DNA from: Streptomyces triticagri
GTDB taxonomy: Bacteria > Actinomycetota > Actinomycetes > Streptomycetales > Streptomycetaceae
Length of the DNA stretch: 32,316 bases
Direction: 5' to 3'
Assembly: GCF_003429565.1 (NCBI RefSeq)
Contig: NZ_QUAK01000046.1
Span: 17,915 to 50,230, forward strand
Below are positions 1-7,608 of this stretch, piece by piece (positions within the stretch are counted from its first letter, which is position 1; every line of letters begins with the position of its first letter). The position numbers and the translations under genes were made by a program. The notes beneath the pieces were generated by a model. It was given only the letters and a program-made list of their open reading frames with translations, ran no database searches and had not been told where the DNA came from.

Positions 1-671
1 CACTGGGCGCCGGGACGCACCAGACCACTCTCGTACGCGTACACCGCCGCCTGCACCCGGTCCCGCAGGCCGAGCTTCGTCAGCACATGACCCACATGCG
101 TCTTGACCGTCGTCTCACTCACGAACAGATCCGCCGCGATCTCCGCATTCGACAGACCCCGCGCCACCAGCTTCAACACCTCGACCTCACGCTCGGTCAA
201 GGTGTGCAGCGTGTCCGGCACCGGCTCCTCACCGGACGGCAGATGGCCCGCGTACTTGTCGAGCAGCCGCCGAGTGATGCTCGGAGCCAGCATCGCCTCG
301 CCGCCCGCGACCACCCGGATCGCCTGCACCAGCTCGTGCGCCGGCGCATCCTTCAGAAGGAAGCCGCTCGCCCCGGCCTTCAGCGCCTCCACCACGTACT
401 CGTCCAGATCGAACGTCGTCAGCACCAGCACCTTCGCCGGACCGTCCCGGCCAGGACCCGTGATCTGCCGAGTCGCCTCCACCCCGTCCATCCGGGGCAT
501 CCGGATGTCCATCAGCACCACATCGGGCTGCAGCGCACGGACCTGATCGAGCGCCTGCAGACCGTCACCGGCCTCGCCGACGACCGCAAGATCCTGCTCG
601 GCCTCCAGGATCATCCGGAAGCCGGTACGCAGCAGCGGCTGGTCGTCGACCAGCAGGACGCGGATCGCCAC
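1..671 (-). CDS. NarL/LuxR-family two-component response regulator (3' end cut by window)
   Basis: Cytoplasmic DNA-binding response regulator. The 223 visible residues hold a receiver domain (about 1-120) with the acidic pair D9/D10, the likely phospho-acceptor D55 in LMDIRMP, T85/T86 and K107. A LuxR-type helix-turn-helix follows (about 155-215: LTEREVEVLKLVARGLSNAEIA...VSETTVKTHV). I chose the GTG at 671 because AAGGAG lies just upstream (complement of 672-683) and the protein then begins directly with the receiver strand VAIRVLLVDD. The last two bases seen read TG, so the stop is probably TGA one base outside the window. The gene starts 14 bp after the RecB-like nuclease ends on the same strand, so the two may be cotranscribed. 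No sensor kinase is in the window; it may lie to the left. The signal it responds to is unknown. Confidence 0.93.
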   Translation of the reverse strand, partial: MAIRVLLVDDQPLLRTGFRMILEAEQDLAVVGEAGDGLQALDQVRALQPDVVLMDIRMPRMDGVEATRQITGPGRDGPAKVLVLTTFDLDEYVVEALKAGASGFLLKDAPAHELVQAIRVVAGGEAMLAPSITRRLLDKYAGHLPSGEEPVPDTLHTLTEREVEVLKLVARGLSNAEIAADLFVSETTVKTHVGHVLTKLGLRDRVQAAVYAYESGLVRPGAQ

Positions 672-685
672 GACAATCTCCTTCG

Positions 686-1612
686 CTAGACCGGGCCCAT
701 TCTGCCCTGCGGCGCCGCTGCCGACCCGGGCGGGCCGACCGGAAGCGGATACGGCGGGGGAGTCCCACCGAACTCCGGGCAAACCGCCTGATGGTCGCAC
801 CAACCACACAACTTGGACCGTCGCGGCCGCCAGTCACCCGACTCCGTCGCACGACGGATCGCATCCCACAGCGCAAGCAGCTTCCGCTCCACCCGCTCCA
901 GATCCTCCGACCGCGGGTCGTAGGTCAGCACATCCCCGCTGCCCAAATACACCAACTGCAGCCGGCGCGGCACCACACCCTTCAACCGCCACACCACCAA
1001 CGCGTAGAACTTCATCTGGAACAGCGCGCCCTCCGCATACTCGGGGCGCGGAGCCTTGCCCGTCTTGTAGTCGACGATCCGGACCTCGCCCGTCGGCGCC
1101 ACATCCACCCGGTCGATGATCCCGCGCAGCCGCAGACCGGAATCCAGCTCCGCCTCCACGAACAACTCACGCTCCGCAGGCTCGAGCCGCGTCGGATCCT
1201 CCAGCGTGAACCACCGCTCCACCAGCGCCTCCGCCTGCCCCAGCCAGCGCGCGAGCCGCTCACCCGGATCGCCGCCCTCACCACCGCCGCCGGACGCCTC
1301 CCCGCCCTCCTGCACACCCTCCGCGAACAACTCCGCCAACTCCGGACGAGCCTCACGCAGCCGCTCCCACTGCCCCGGAATCAGCGCCTTCGCCCGCGGA
1401 GCCGTCCGCTCACCGGCCGGCGCATCGAACAGCCGCTCAAGGACCGCGTGCACCAGCGTGCCGCGCGTGGCCGCCTCGCTCGGCTTCTCCGGAAGTTTGT
1501 CGATCACACGGAAGCGGTAGAGCAGCGGACACTGCATGAAGTCGCCCGCGCGCGACGGAGACAGGGAGGCCGGGCGCTCGGCGCCCTGCACGGCGTCGGT
1601 GCTGGTGTTCAT
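686..1612 (-). CDS. RecB-family PD-(D/E)XK nuclease with probable 4Fe-4S cluster
   Basis: Stand-alone RecB/AddB-like exonuclease domain protein, 308 aa, probably a DNA-repair nuclease. The PD-(D/E)XK signatures appear in order: GTLVHAVLERLF (H55), RGIIDRVDV (D168), VDYKTGK (D181, K183) and QMKFYA (Q199, Y203). One cysteine near the N-terminus (C28, in FMQCPLLYRF) and three near the C-terminus (C269, C272, C278, in CGWCDHQAVC) form the AddB/Cas4-type iron-sulfur pattern. The open frame extends upstream to 2089, but that part is the shadow of the opposite-strand protease gene. The ATG at 1612 fits the domain start and lies 7 bases from a strong promoter (1620-1642), so the mRNA is probably leaderless. 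That promoter matches the PafBC/RecA-NDp consensus, which suggests DNA-damage induction. The extension after about residue 283 is proline-rich and not conserved-looking. It is divergent from the M50 protease gene. Confidence 0.9.
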   Translation of the reverse strand: MNTSTDAVQGAERPASLSPSRAGDFMQCPLLYRFRVIDKLPEKPSEAATRGTLVHAVLERLFDAPAGERTAPRAKALIPGQWERLREARPELAELFAEGVQEGGEASGGGGEGGDPGERLARWLGQAEALVERWFTLEDPTRLEPAERELFVEAELDSGLRLRGIIDRVDVAPTGEVRIVDYKTGKAPRPEYAEGALFQMKFYALVVWRLKGVVPRRLQLVYLGSGDVLTYDPRSEDLERVERKLLALWDAIRRATESGDWRPRRSKLCGWCDHQAVCPEFGGTPPPYPLPVGPPGSAAAPQGRMGPV

Positions 1613-1619
1613 GGGGAAG

Positions 1620-1642
1620 ACCCTACGACCCGCCACTGACAC
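1620..1642 (-). promoter_or_regulatory. PafBC/RecA-NDp-type promoter of the RecB-like nuclease
   Basis: On the minus strand the sequence reads GTGTCAGTGGC, six bases, then TAGGGT. The published actinobacterial RecA-NDp consensus (recalled) is TTGTCAGTGGC-N6-TAGGGT. The match is 10 of 11 in the upstream element and 6 of 6 in the -10, with exact spacing. The -10 ends 7 bases before the ATG at 1612, so transcription should start at or next to the start codon. No LexA-type palindrome was noticed here. Confidence 0.78.
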
Positions 1643-1736
1643 CAGCCGCATACCATCGACGGCAGACCCCCTCGCACCGGGTCCAGCGCCCATAGAGGCG
1701 CCCGGCAGCGGGGGAAGCATCGAACGAGGGGACATC

Positions 1737-3194
1737 GTGGACGAACGCGGCGGGAGCGGACAGCCGCAGTCCGGCACCGGCGAAGCCGACCCGGCCACCG
1801 AGGAGGCCGCGCCGCAGCAGCCGCACGCCCCGGCCCGGGACAACCACCCCCAGGACCGGGCACCGGCCGCCGACGGCAAGGAGCCGGCCGACACCGGCAC
1901 AGCACAGGGCACCGACGAGCCGACAGCCGACGAAAACCCGGCCCACACCGGCCCCGACACGGACCGGATCAACCTCCACAAACAAGCCCCCGACCACCCG
2001 AAGACCACCCCCGAACCCACCACCGCCACCCCCAAGCGCAAAGACCCCGGCGGCGGATTCCTCATGGGCCGGCCCTTCGGCGTCCCCATCTACGTCGCAC
2101 CCAGCTGGTTCGTCGTCGCCGCCCTCATCACCTGGGTCTTCGGCATCCAACTCGAGCGCATCCTGCCCGAACTCGGCGCCGTCCGATACCTCATCTCCCT
2201 CTTCTTCGCCGTCGCCTTCTACGCCTCCGTACTCGTCCACGAACTCGCCCACACCGTCGTCGCCCTCCGCTACAAACTCCCGGTCCGGCGCATCCAACTG
2301 CAGTTCATCGGCGGCGTCTCCGAGATCGAGAAGGAATCCGAGACACCCGGCCGCGAATTCGTCCTCGCCTTCGTCGGCCCGCTGCTCTCCCTCGTCCTCG
2401 GCGGCCTCTTCTACCTCGGAATGCAGACCGTCCAACCAGGCACCGTCCCCGGCGTACTGCTCGCCAGCCTGATGTTCTCCAACCTCATCGTCGCCGCGTT
2501 CAACCTGCTGCCAGGACTGCCCCTCGACGGCGGCCGCATGCTCCGCGCCGTCGTCTGGAAGATCACCGGCAAGCCCATGAGCGGCACCATCGCCGCCGCC
2601 TGGGTCGGCCGCGCCCTCGCCATCAGCGTCCTCATCGGCCTGCCCCTGCTCACCCAGTCCGGCAAGATCGGCACCGACGCCATGGACGGCGTCGGCATGG
2701 ACACCATCACCGACGCACTGCTCGCCGCCATCCTCGCCGCCATCATCTGGACCGGCGCCGGCAACAGCCTGCGCATGGCGCGCCTGCGCGAACACCTCCC
2801 CGAACTCCGCGCCCGCACCCTCACCCGCCGCGCCGTCCCCGTCGAAGCAGCCACCCCACTCTCCGAAGCCCTGCGCCGCGCCAACGACGCCGGCGCCCGC
2901 GCCCTCGTCGTCGTCGACCCCCACGGCGACCCCCTCTCCCTCGTACGCGAAGCAGCCATCGTCGGCGTACCCGAACACCGCAGGCCCTGGGTCGCCGTCA
3001 GCGGCCTCGCCCAGGACCTCACCGACGGCATGAAGGTCTCCGCCGAACTCTCCGGCGAGGAACTCCTCGACACCCTGCGCGCCAACCCCGCCACCGAATA
3101 CCTCGTCATCGAGAACACCGGCCAGATCTACGGCGTACTCTCCACCGCCGACGTGGAACGCGCCTTCGTCAAAGCCATGGCCAGGAACAACTGA
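1737..3194 (+). CDS. M50 site-2 protease family membrane metalloprotease with C-terminal CBS domains
   Basis: Intramembrane zinc protease of the Rip3-like/CBS class, 485 aa. The N-terminal ~100 residues are Pro/Glu/Thr-rich, hydrophilic and probably disordered. A multi-pass membrane core of about 110-350 follows, with the zinc motif HELAH (H168, E169, H172) inside a hydrophobic helix and a second metal-site motif of the LLPGLPLDGGR type. The last ~120 residues hold a CBS pair (DAGARALVVVD and EYLVIENTGQIYGVLSTADV). I chose the GTG at 1737 because GAGGGG (about 1725-1731) sits at proper spacing; the frame is open further upstream, but that stretch overlaps the divergent nuclease promoter. CBS domains usually bind adenine nucleotides, so cleavage may be energy-regulated, which is inference. 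The substrate is unknown. It is followed by trmI after 64 bp. Confidence 0.9.
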   Translation: MDERGGSGQPQSGTGEADPATEEAAPQQPHAPARDNHPQDRAPAADGKEPADTGTAQGTDEPTADENPAHTGPDTDRINLHKQAPDHPKTTPEPTTATPKRKDPGGGFLMGRPFGVPIYVAPSWFVVAALITWVFGIQLERILPELGAVRYLISLFFAVAFYASVLVHELAHTVVALRYKLPVRRIQLQFIGGVSEIEKESETPGREFVLAFVGPLLSLVLGGLFYLGMQTVQPGTVPGVLLASLMFSNLIVAAFNLLPGLPLDGGRMLRAVVWKITGKPMSGTIAAAWVGRALAISVLIGLPLLTQSGKIGTDAMDGVGMDTITDALLAAILAAIIWTGAGNSLRMARLREHLPELRARTLTRRAVPVEAATPLSEALRRANDAGARALVVVDPHGDPLSLVREAAIVGVPEHRRPWVAVSGLAQDLTDGMKVSAELSGEELLDTLRANPATEYLVIENTGQIYGVLSTADVERAFVKAMARNN

Positions 3195-3245
3195 CCACCC
3201 CACCCTCCCGGCCCCCGCGTGGTCAGCGGCCCCGCACCGGGCCGG

Positions 3246-3251
3246 TAGGCT
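3246..3251 (+). promoter_or_regulatory. -10 element of a leaderless promoter for trmI
   Basis: TAGGCT ends 7 bases before the ATG at 3259, and there is no Shine-Dalgarno sequence between. This is the usual spacing for leaderless actinobacterial mRNAs. No convincing -35 was found. Confidence 0.5.
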
Positions 3252-3258
3252 GGACGCC

Positions 3259-4164
3259 ATGTCCGAACCGACCGGTGCCGCCCGCCGCCGCGGGCCCTTC
3301 AAGGTCGGGGACCAGGTCCAGCTCACCGACCCCAAGGGACGCCACTACACGTTCACGCTCGAAGCAGGGAAGAACTTCCACACCCACAAGGGTTCCTTCC
3401 CGCACGACGAGCTGATCGGCGCTCCCGAGGGCAGTGTTGTCCGAACCACCGGGAACGTGGCCTACCTGGCCCTGCGCCCCCTGCTCCCCGACTACGTCCT
3501 GTCCATGCCCCGCGGCGCCGCCGTGGTCTACCCCAAGGACGCAGGCCAGATCCTGGCCTTCGCCGACATCTTCCCCGGCGCCCGCGTCGTGGAAGCAGGA
3601 GTGGGCTCCGGATCCCTCAGCACCTTCCTGCTGCGCGCCATCGGCGACCACGGCATGCTGCACAGCTACGAGCGCCGCGAAGACTTCGCCGACATCGCCC
3701 AGCAGAACGTCGAGCGCTACTTCGGCGCCCCGCACCCCGCCTGGCAGCTCACCGTCGGAGACCTCCAGGACAACCTCAGCGACACCGAGGTCGACCGCGT
3801 CATCCTCGACATGCTCGCCCCCTGGGAATGCCTCGAAGCCGTCTCCAAGGCCCTCGTCCCCGGCGGCATCGTCTGCGCCTACGTCGCCACCACCACCCAG
3901 CTCGCCCGGACCGTCGAATCCATCCGCGAGATCGGCTGCTTCAACGAGCCCAACGCCTGGGAATCGATGATCCGCAACTGGCACATCGAAGGCCTCGCCG
4001 TCCGCCCCGACCACCGCATGATCGGCCACACCGGCTTCCTGCTCACCGCCCGCCGCCTCGCGGACGGCGTCGAGCCCCCCATGCGCCGCCGCCGCCCCTC
4101 CAAGGGCGCCTACGGCGAGGACTACACCGGCCCCAACGCCGACGGCGGCACCCCCAGAAGCTGA
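3259..4164 (+). CDS. trmI: tRNA (adenine-N1-)-methyltransferase TrmI (m1A58)
   Basis: SAM-dependent methyltransferase of 301 aa that methylates N1 of A58 in the T-loop of tRNAs, normally as a homotetramer. The small N-terminal beta domain includes FKVGDQVQLTDPKGRHYTFTLEAG and FPHDELIGAPEGSVV. A Rossmann domain follows, with SAM motif I VVEAGVGSGSLSTFLL (about 112-127) and the motif VDRVILDMLAPWE. C-terminal motifs (MIGHTGFLLTARRL) agree with actinobacterial TrmI such as Rv2118c, which is also encoded near the mycobacterial proteasome genes. The start follows TAGGCT by 7 bases, so translation is probably leaderless. A strong terminator lies 30 bp downstream. The link to pupylation is only conserved position; no direct function is implied. 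Confidence 0.95.
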   Translation: MSEPTGAARRRGPFKVGDQVQLTDPKGRHYTFTLEAGKNFHTHKGSFPHDELIGAPEGSVVRTTGNVAYLALRPLLPDYVLSMPRGAAVVYPKDAGQILAFADIFPGARVVEAGVGSGSLSTFLLRAIGDHGMLHSYERREDFADIAQQNVERYFGAPHPAWQLTVGDLQDNLSDTEVDRVILDMLAPWECLEAVSKALVPGGIVCAYVATTTQLARTVESIREIGCFNEPNAWESMIRNWHIEGLAVRPDHRMIGHTGFLLTARRLADGVEPPMRRRRPSKGAYGEDYTGPNADGGTPRS

Positions 4165-4193
4165 CGCCGCCCACCACCACCCGCCCAACGCAC

Positions 4194-4248
4194 AGCCGCC
4201 GCCGCCCAGTTCCCGCCGCACAGCGAGAACTCGGCGGCGGCGGCTTTT
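4194..4248 (+). terminator. Rho-independent terminator after trmI
   Basis: A 19-base left arm (4194-4212) pairs with 4227-4245 with a single C:C mismatch, around a 14-base loop, and runs straight into TTTT (4245-4248). The stem is very GC-rich. It separates trmI from the next gene. Confidence 0.88.
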
Positions 4249-4344
4249 CGTTGACAACCCGGACCCCGCCGTTCCACCCCGATGTGAGGTATGGCACGAT
4301 GCTGGCCACCCCCACCGGCACAGCCCTCACAGGAGACCCTCCTC

Positions 4345-4923
4345 GTGCAGCACCCCGCCGTCCCGGAGCTCGCCCACACCCACACCCGCCCCATCCACTG
4401 GCTCGCCACCGCCCTCGCCGTGGCAGCCGTCGTCGCGGCCTCCTCCTTCATCGGGCCCCGCAACGCCACCGCGGCCCAGACCGACAGCCCCGAACCGGCC
4501 GCCGCCCCGGCACCCGCCGCCACCGCCCCCGACGCCGGCAGCGTCGACTACCCACTCCAGTGCGGCACCGCCGAACCCGACATCACCCACCACGCCACCG
4601 GCGACCTCGACCGCGACGGACGGCCGGAAACCGTCGCCGCCGTACGCTGCAAAGCCGGCTCCGGCACACCGCCCCACGGCATCTACGTCATCACCCAGCC
4701 ACACACCGGCGAACCGCGCGTCGTCGCCACCCTCGTCGACCCCGACGAACGCCTCACCGTCACCGACTTCGCCGTGCACGACGCCACCGTCACCGCCACC
4801 CTCCTCGGCTACTCCGCACCCACCGTGCCCAGCTGCTGCCCCGACACCCGCGAAAAAGCCGCCTGGAAGTGGAAGGACCAGTCCTTCGTACGGTCCCGAC
4901 AAGCCGCCGCCCACAGCGCCTGA
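4345..4923 (+). CDS. Membrane-anchored or secreted protein of unknown function
   Basis: A 192-aa protein that I do not recognise as a named family. A cytoplasmic stretch of about 18 residues (Pro/His-rich) is followed by a hydrophobic segment (about 19-40, WLATALAVAAVVAASSFIG), then an Ala/Pro-rich linker and an extracytoplasmic domain. That domain contains GDLDRDGRPETVAAVRC, which resembles an EF-hand/FG-GAP-type calcium loop, and a CGT...C plus SCCPD cysteine set. No lipobox is visible, so an uncleaved signal anchor or a signal peptidase I site after ATAA is possible. The GTG at 4345 is favoured by AGGAGA at 4331-4336; an in-frame ATG at 4291 would add 18 residues without a good ribosome site. 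A TTGACA lies at 4251-4256, but no well-spaced -10 was found. Confidence 0.75.
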   Translation: MQHPAVPELAHTHTRPIHWLATALAVAAVVAASSFIGPRNATAAQTDSPEPAAAPAPAATAPDAGSVDYPLQCGTAEPDITHHATGDLDRDGRPETVAAVRCKAGSGTPPHGIYVITQPHTGEPRVVATLVDPDERLTVTDFAVHDATVTATLLGYSAPTVPSCCPDTREKAAWKWKDQSFVRSRQAAAHSA

Positions 4924-4942
4924 CCCACCCCGCGACAACCGA

Positions 4943-4989
4943 AAGGGCCCGGCCCCGCACTCCGACCAGGAGCAGGGAACCGGGCCCTT
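4943..4989. terminator. Hairpin between convergent genes (bidirectional terminator)
   Basis: AAGGGCCCGG (4943-4952) pairs perfectly with CCGGGCCCTT (4980-4989) around a 27-base loop. It lies in the short gap between two convergent genes. No long T-run is present, which is usual for Streptomyces terminators. Confidence 0.65.
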
Positions 4990-5040
4990 CACACACCTCG
5001 CCGCCACCCTCCCCACCAAGGACATGGCGCAAGCGCAGAA

Positions 5041-5364
5041 CTACGGAGCGTCCGGACCGTACACCTCGACACTGTCCGAAACCCGCCGCACATGAATACA
5101 GTCCCCCGGGCACTCCTTCGCGGAATCCGCCACATCACGCAGCAACGGCAGCGGCACCCGAGTCGTCGCCCCCGGATCCTGCAACAGCTCGTCGGCCGCA
5201 CTCTTCACATACGCCAAGCCGTCGATGTCGAGCTCGAACACCTCCGGTGCGTACTGCGCACAGATGCCGTCGCCGGTGCAGAGATCCTGATCGATCCAGA
5301 CCTCCAGTTCCTCACCGGCCTCACCGGAAGGGCCCTCCTGCGTCACGGTCATGTCTCCTGCCAT
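5041..5364 (-). CDS. Ferredoxin, 3Fe-4S/4Fe-4S type
   Basis: Small acidic electron carrier of 107 aa. Cysteine motifs are CTGDGIC near residue 30 and ECPGDCIHV near residue 90, typical of the actinobacterial single-cluster ferredoxins that often feed electrons to cytochromes P450. The Asp in CTGDGIC, where a classical 4Fe-4S site has Cys, suggests a 3Fe-4S or exchangeable cluster. No P450 or ferredoxin reductase is adjacent. Two starts are possible: ATG 5364 (used here) or ATG 5352 (MTVTQ), which has AGGAG very close upstream. It is divergent from arc, and this placement next to arc is common in Streptomyces as far as I recall. Confidence 0.88.
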   Translation of the reverse strand: MAGDMTVTQEGPSGEAGEELEVWIDQDLCTGDGICAQYAPEVFELDIDGLAYVKSAADELLQDPGATTRVPLPLLRDVADSAKECPGDCIHVRRVSDSVEVYGPDAP

Positions 5365-5539
5365 CTCTCACGTCGTGCCACACCGACACCGTACAAGTCG
5401 GGCCAGCCCTGACGGGTGTTGAACGTTCCGACGATACAACCGCCCGCTTTCCGATGTTGTTCGGTGGGTATTGAGCTGGCAGGAGCAGCTACGCAAGGGT
5501 GAAGATCGGACACAGCCCGTCCCTGTTTGTGATCTAGGG

Positions 5540-5568
5540 GTTTCAATCAGCACCGGCCCAGGTAGGGT
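5540..5568 (+). promoter_or_regulatory. Candidate promoter of arc
   Basis: GTTTCA (5540-5545), a 17-base spacer and TAGGGT (5563-5568). The same -35-like hexamer and spacing recur upstream of pafA. The predicted leader is about 30 nt and contains the arc ribosome site. The rest of the 242-bp gap between the ferredoxin and arc starts shows nothing else I can name. Confidence 0.4.
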
Positions 5569-5606
5569 CAGGAAGCGTCCAGCTCCCCTTGGAGGAGGTG
5601 AGGACC

Positions 5607-7373
5607 GTGGCAGCCCACGACGACGACATGAACCGCGGCATCCGCCCGGGTCGAGGGTCCGAAGACCCTGCCGGTCAGATTGCCTATCTCGAGCAGGAGA
5701 TCGCCGTCCTGCGACGCAAGCTCGCCGACTCTCCGCGACACACGAGGATTCTCGAAGAGCGGATCGTCGAGCTGCAGACCAACCTGGCAGGAGTGTCCGC
5801 CCAGAACGAACGCCTGGCGAACACCCTCCGTGAGGCCCGCGACCAGATCGTGGCCCTCAAGGAAGAAGTCGACCGGCTCGCACAGCCCCCAGCCGGCTTC
5901 GGCGTCTTCCTCACCGCCAACGAGGACGGCACCGCCGACATCTTCACCGGCGGCCGCAAACTCCGGGTCAACGTCAGCCCGAGCGTCGAACTCCCCGACC
6001 TCAGGCGCGGCCAGGAAGTCATGCTCAACGAAGCTCTCAACGTGGTCGAAGCCATGGAATACGAGAGCGTCGGAGACATCGTCACCCTCAAAGAGATCCT
6101 CGAGGACGGCGAACGAGCCCTGGTCATCGGACACACCGACGAAGAACGAGTGGTACGCCTCGCCGAACCACTCCTCGACGTCACCATCCGCCCCGGCGAC
6201 GCCCTCCTGCTCGAACCCCGCTCCGGCTACGTCTACGAGGTCGTACCCAAGAGCGAAGTCGAAGAACTGGTCCTCGAAGAGGTCCCCGACATCGACTACA
6301 ACAAGATCGGCGGCCTCGGCAACCAGATCGAACTGATCCGAGACGCCGTCGAACTCCCCTACCTCTATCCAGACCTTTTCAAAGAACACGAACTCCGGCC
6401 CCCCAAGGGCGTCCTCCTCTACGGCCCCCCCGGCTGCGGCAAGACACTCATCGCCAAAGCCGTCGCCAACTCCCTGGCCAAAAAGGTCGCCGAGGTCACC
6501 GGACAACCCGCGGGCAAAAGCTACTTCCTCAACATCAAGGGCCCGGAGCTCCTCAACAAATACGTCGGCGAAACAGAGCGGCACATCCGCCTCGTCTTCC
6601 AGCGCGCACGCGAGAAGGCCAGCGAAGGAACCCCCGTCATCGTCTTCTTCGACGAGATGGAATCACTCTTCCGCACCCGCGGATCCGGCGTCAGCTCAGA
6701 CGTGGAAAACACCATCGTCCCGCAGCTCCTCGCCGAGATCGACGGCGTCGAAGGCCTCGAGAACGTCATCGTGATCGGCGCCTCCAACCGCGAGGACATG
6801 ATCGACCCCGCGATCCTGCGCCCCGGCCGGCTCGACGTCAAAATCAAGATCGAACGACCCGACGCAGAAGCAGCCAAGGACATCTTCAGCAAGTACATGA
6901 AGTCGTCCCTGCCCCTGCACTCCGACGACCTGGCGGAACACGCGGGCGACCGCGACTCCACCTCCCAGGCCATGATCCAATCCGTCGTCGAGCAGATGTA
7001 CGCCGAATCCGAGGAGAACCGCTTCCTCGAAGTCACGTACGCCAACGGCGACAAGGAAGTCCTCTACTTCAAGGACTTCAACTCCGGCGCCATGATCGAA
7101 AACATCGTCGGCCGCGCCAAGAAAATGGCCATCAAGGCCTACCTCGAACAGAACCAGAAGGGCCTCCGCGTCGCGCACCTCCTCCAAGCGTGCATCGACG
7201 AATTCAAGGAGAACGAAGACCTCCCCAACACCACCAACCCCGACGACTGGGCCCGCATCTCCGGCAAGAAGGGCGAACGGATCGTGTACATCCGCACCCT
7301 CGTCACCGGAAAACAGGGCGCAGACACCGGACGCTCCATCGACACCGTGGCCAACACCGGCCAGTACCTGTAA
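5607..7373 (+). CDS. arc: Proteasome-associated AAA ATPase Arc (Mpa)
   Basis: Hexameric AAA+ unfoldase that recognises Pup and threads pupylated proteins into the 20S proteasome, 588 aa. In order: an N-terminal coiled coil (about 20-92, [15 protein letters not shown]...[18 protein letters not shown]), which in homologues binds Pup; tandem OB domains (about 95-240); then the AAA domain with Walker A GPPGCGKT (273-280), Walker B VIVFFDEM, and the arginine-finger region ILRPGRLD. The protein ends in GQYL, the penultimate-Tyr motif that docks into and opens the proteasome gate. The GTG at 5607 is preferred because AGGAGGT (5593-5599) lies 7 bases upstream and the protein then starts VAAHDDD as in S. 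coelicolor ARC (recalled). A hairpin 10 bp after the stop separates it from dop. Confidence 0.98.
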   Translation: MAAHDDDMNRGIRPGRGSEDPAGQIAYLEQEIAVLRRKLADSPRHTRILEERIVELQTNLAGVSAQNERLANTLREARDQIVALKEEVDRLAQPPAGFGVFLTANEDGTADIFTGGRKLRVNVSPSVELPDLRRGQEVMLNEALNVVEAMEYESVGDIVTLKEILEDGERALVIGHTDEERVVRLAEPLLDVTIRPGDALLLEPRSGYVYEVVPKSEVEELVLEEVPDIDYNKIGGLGNQIELIRDAVELPYLYPDLFKEHELRPPKGVLLYGPPGCGKTLIAKAVANSLAKKVAEVTGQPAGKSYFLNIKGPELLNKYVGETERHIRLVFQRAREKASEGTPVIVFFDEMESLFRTRGSGVSSDVENTIVPQLLAEIDGVEGLENVIVIGASNREDMIDPAILRPGRLDVKIKIERPDAEAAKDIFSKYMKSSLPLHSDDLAEHAGDRDSTSQAMIQSVVEQMYAESEENRFLEVTYANGDKEVLYFKDFNSGAMIENIVGRAKKMAIKAYLEQNQKGLRVAHLLQACIDEFKENEDLPNTTNPDDWARISGKKGERIVYIRTLVTGKQGADTGRSIDTVANTGQYL

Positions 7374-7383
7374 AACCCAGGGC

Positions 7384-7416
7384 GGCTGCGGGTGCCCACG
7401 GCGGGCACCCGCAGCC
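7384..7416 (+). terminator. Hairpin terminator after arc
   Basis: A perfect 14-bp stem (7384-7397 with 7403-7416) and a 5-base loop, starting 10 bases after the arc stop codon. It has no T-run. It probably isolates arc from dop transcription, at least partly. Confidence 0.7.
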
Positions 7417-7488
7417 CACTGCTTTCCGGGCACCGAGCAGAGCCGCAGCAATGACTGAATTGATCTCCCCACCAGGGCAAAGCCCATC

Positions 7489-7494
7489 TAGGCT
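7489..7494 (+). promoter_or_regulatory. Possible -10 element for dop
   Basis: TAGGCT stands in the 235-bp arc-dop gap, downstream of the arc hairpin. No -35 is visible at 16-18 bases (TTGATC at 7460 is 23 bases away). It would give a leader of about 110 nt. Tentative. Confidence 0.3.
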
Positions 7495-7608
7495 CATCCC
7501 TACCGCCGAGTCGCGCAGTGCGGGGACGGGCACCGCACACGCACCGGAGAACCAGCGGTACTTGAGCGCCGCTCCCGAACAGGAGCGCCGCCGGGCAAGG
7601 AGGGCCGC

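Noticed and set aside
686..2089. Longer nuclease frame starting at 2089
   Set aside because: The extra N-terminus is Gly/Ser/Ala low complexity and overlaps the M50 protease gene. The ATG at 1612 has a promoter and begins at the domain.
3220..3251. TGGTCAGCGGC upstream of trmI, resembling the RecA-NDp element
   Set aside because: It lies 15 instead of 6 bases before TAGGCT, so the geometry is wrong.
5367..5389. GTGTCGGTG (minus strand) upstream of the ferredoxin, an 8/9 match to the PafBC element
   Set aside because: The sequence at the -10 position is CGTGAG, not TANNNT-like, so I do not count it with the repair genes.
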